Source: Candidatus Aminicenantes bacterium UBA876 (GTDB lineage: Bacteria; Acidobacteriota; Aminicenantia; UBA2199). Taken from it: a stretch of 15,368 bases of DNA. The DNA lies in the NCBI GenBank assembly GCA_002294665.1, contig DBFQ01000071.1, positions 36,362 through 51,729 of the forward strand, written 5' to 3'. Positions within the stretch are counted from its first letter, which is position 1. Every line of letters starts with the position of its first letter. Below the pieces are notes generated by a model. The model ran no database searches, was not told the origin of the DNA, and worked only from the letters and a program-made list of their open reading frames with translations. The translations under genes and the position numbers were made by a program. Positions 14,267 through 15,368 of the stretch are shown piece after piece.

Positions 14267-15295
14267 ATGAAACTTCTGACGAAAGTATTGACCGTATTTT
14301 TGCTCTTGTTCATGGCGGCCGGGATGCGGACACTCCCGGCCGCGGGCATGAAAACCCGGGTCATCCCGGAGTTGTTGAACCCCGACAGCATCCACCTGGA
14401 CGATACGCAGATCTACATCACCGAGGGCCCCAGAGTCCGGATCTTCAACCGCGAGTCCCTGGAACAGACGGCGGTCTTCGGCAAAGCCGGCGAGGGCCCG
14501 CAGGAATTCCGCATCCTCCCGGGATTGCCCCTGATTTTGAATGTGGAAGGGGACGAGCTGATGGTGAACAGTTTCGGCAAGGTGACTTTCTTTTCCAAAT
14601 CCGGACAATTCCTCAGGGAAAAGCGCACCCAGGCCGGTTTCATCATCATGGCCGAGCCGTTCGGTGAAAACCTCGCCTGCTGGGGACTGGCGTTTGAAGC
14701 CCAGACCCGCTTCCGCACCATCGACCTGTACGACCATGACCTCAACAAAATCCGCAACGTGGTCAAGCAGAAAGACGAATTCCAGGCCCCCGGACAGGGC
14801 ATGGACATCCTGTCGGCAGCCTTCACTTTTTCCGTCATGGCGGACCGCCTGTGGGTGGCCTGCACACCGGAGGCGGTCATTCACACCTTTGACTTAAAGG
14901 GAGATCCCGTAAAAACGGTCACGCTCGACATCCCCCGCCGCGAAATGACCCAGGCCGACAGGGAAACCATTCTCGATTTTCTGAAAACAGACAAAAGCAC
15001 GCGCGAACAATTCGACCTGATCAAGCCGATCCGTTTCCGGGACCAATTCCCGGCCATCATGGCCATTTTTGCCGCCCAGAACAGGTTGTACGTCATGACC
15101 TGGCAGCGCAGAGAAGGCCGGAATGAAGTCCTTGTCCTGGACAAAGACGGCAGAACCGAACGCAAGCTCTGGCTGCCCATGGCCTACCGCAACGCCCTGG
15201 CGCCCGCACCCTTCGCCATCCGCGACAGCAATCTTTACCAACTGACGGAAAATGACGATGAGGAGTGGGAGCTGTGCATCACCCCGATCCAGTAA
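14267..15295 (+). CDS. Exported beta-propeller-like protein of unknown function
   Basis: The protein has 342 residues and an N-terminal signal peptide (hydrophobic stretch about 7-19, probable cut near A25-A26 in R-T-L-P-A-A-G), so it is exported. The mature part has repeated beta-rich segments of the form 'D-D-T-Q-I-Y-I-T-E', 'F-G-K-A-G-E-G-P-Q-E-F' (about 71-81), 'V-T-F-F-S-K-S-G-Q-F', 'V-I-H-T-F-D-L-K-G-D-P' and 'V-L-V-L-D-K-D-G-R', as in six-bladed beta-propeller proteins related to NHL repeats. The 'FGxxGxGPxEF' segment is typical of the Bacteroidota/Acidobacteriota families. No catalytic residues were recognised. AGGA stands seven bases before the ATG. The gene is divergent from the exported peptidase gene, and both products act outside the cytoplasm. 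The fold is likely; the function is unknown. Confidence 0.75.
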   Translation: MKLLTKVLTVFLLLFMAAGMRTLPAAGMKTRVIPELLNPDSIHLDDTQIYITEGPRVRIFNRESLEQTAVFGKAGEGPQEFRILPGLPLILNVEGDELMVNSFGKVTFFSKSGQFLREKRTQAGFIIMAEPFGENLACWGLAFEAQTRFRTIDLYDHDLNKIRNVVKQKDEFQAPGQGMDILSAAFTFSVMADRLWVACTPEAVIHTFDLKGDPVKTVTLDIPRREMTQADRETILDFLKTDKSTREQFDLIKPIRFRDQFPAIMAIFAAQNRLYVMTWQRREGRNEVLVLDKDGRTERKLWLPMAYRNALAPAPFAIRDSNLYQLTENDDEEWELCITPIQ

Positions 15296-15368
15296 TTGGG
15301 GGACGGCGCGCATAAACGCCAAAACCATACGGGAGAAGCCCATCTAGCCTGCATTTCGAGCAGGGATT
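15296..15368. other. Intergenic sequence at window end
   Basis: No gene seen. A minor inverted repeat, CCTGC with GCAGG around 7 bases, occurs in the last 20 bases, too weak to call. Confidence 0.4.

Noticed and set aside
14192..14884. Minus-strand frame opposite the propeller gene
   Set aside because: Shadow frame with no ribosome binding site or recognisable domain.

Overview
The window reads as a chromosomal segment of a GC-rich, Gram-negative bacterium. An lpxB gene indicates a lipid A outer membrane. The mix of a tungsten/molybdenum aldehyde ferredoxin oxidoreductase, an S46 dipeptidyl-peptidase, an exported beta-propeller-like protein, and a GspG-like pseudopilin followed by a second 'GRQYVRA...YNEWxF' pseudopilin-like protein is the kind seen in Acidobacteriota-type genomes, including Candidatus Aminicenantes. 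That placement is from memory of these families and is moderate at best. No rRNA, tRNA, CRISPR array, transposase or phage gene is visible.

Layout. 1-2733 (+): the 3' part of an aldehyde ferredoxin oxidoreductase gene overlapping a class II aldolase-like gene, probably one redox/sugar-cleavage operon. 2745-3975 (-): a small NifU-C-terminal (Nfu-type) Fe-S protein and quinolinate synthase NadA, itself a [4Fe-4S] enzyme, each with its own good promoter. 4090-5283 (+): a PLP-dependent class I aminotransferase, divergent from nadA across two back-to-back promoters. 5278-5714: two arrays of an 8-bp repeat flanking about 325 bp of non-coding DNA that contains several consecutive hairpins. 5806-7833 (+): pseudopilin, second pseudopilin-like protein and lpxB, overlapping and probably translationally coupled; this is an envelope operon. 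7871-9730 (+): a DnaK-family chaperone with no visible Shine-Dalgarno sequence. 9909-11840 (+): methionyl-tRNA synthetase with a C-terminal tRNA-binding domain, preceded inside the gene by a complete ribosome binding site and ATG. 11841-11982: convergent intergenic space with a perfect 12-bp hairpin. 11983-14127 (-): secreted S46 dipeptidyl-peptidase. 14267-15295 (+): exported beta-propeller-like protein, divergent from the peptidase. 15296-15368: no gene seen.

How it fits together. The peptidase and aminotransferase fit an amino-acid or peptide-using anaerobic life style. The aldolase and oxidoreductase could release and then oxidise an aldehyde with electrons passing to ferredoxin. Nfu could supply clusters to NadA and the oxidoreductase. 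These links are inferred from gene order and family knowledge. The points most worth a second look are the internal start in metG, the repeat-bounded structured segment at 5278-5714, the aldolase with an added Cys-rich loop, and the two genes whose -10 elements almost touch their start codons.
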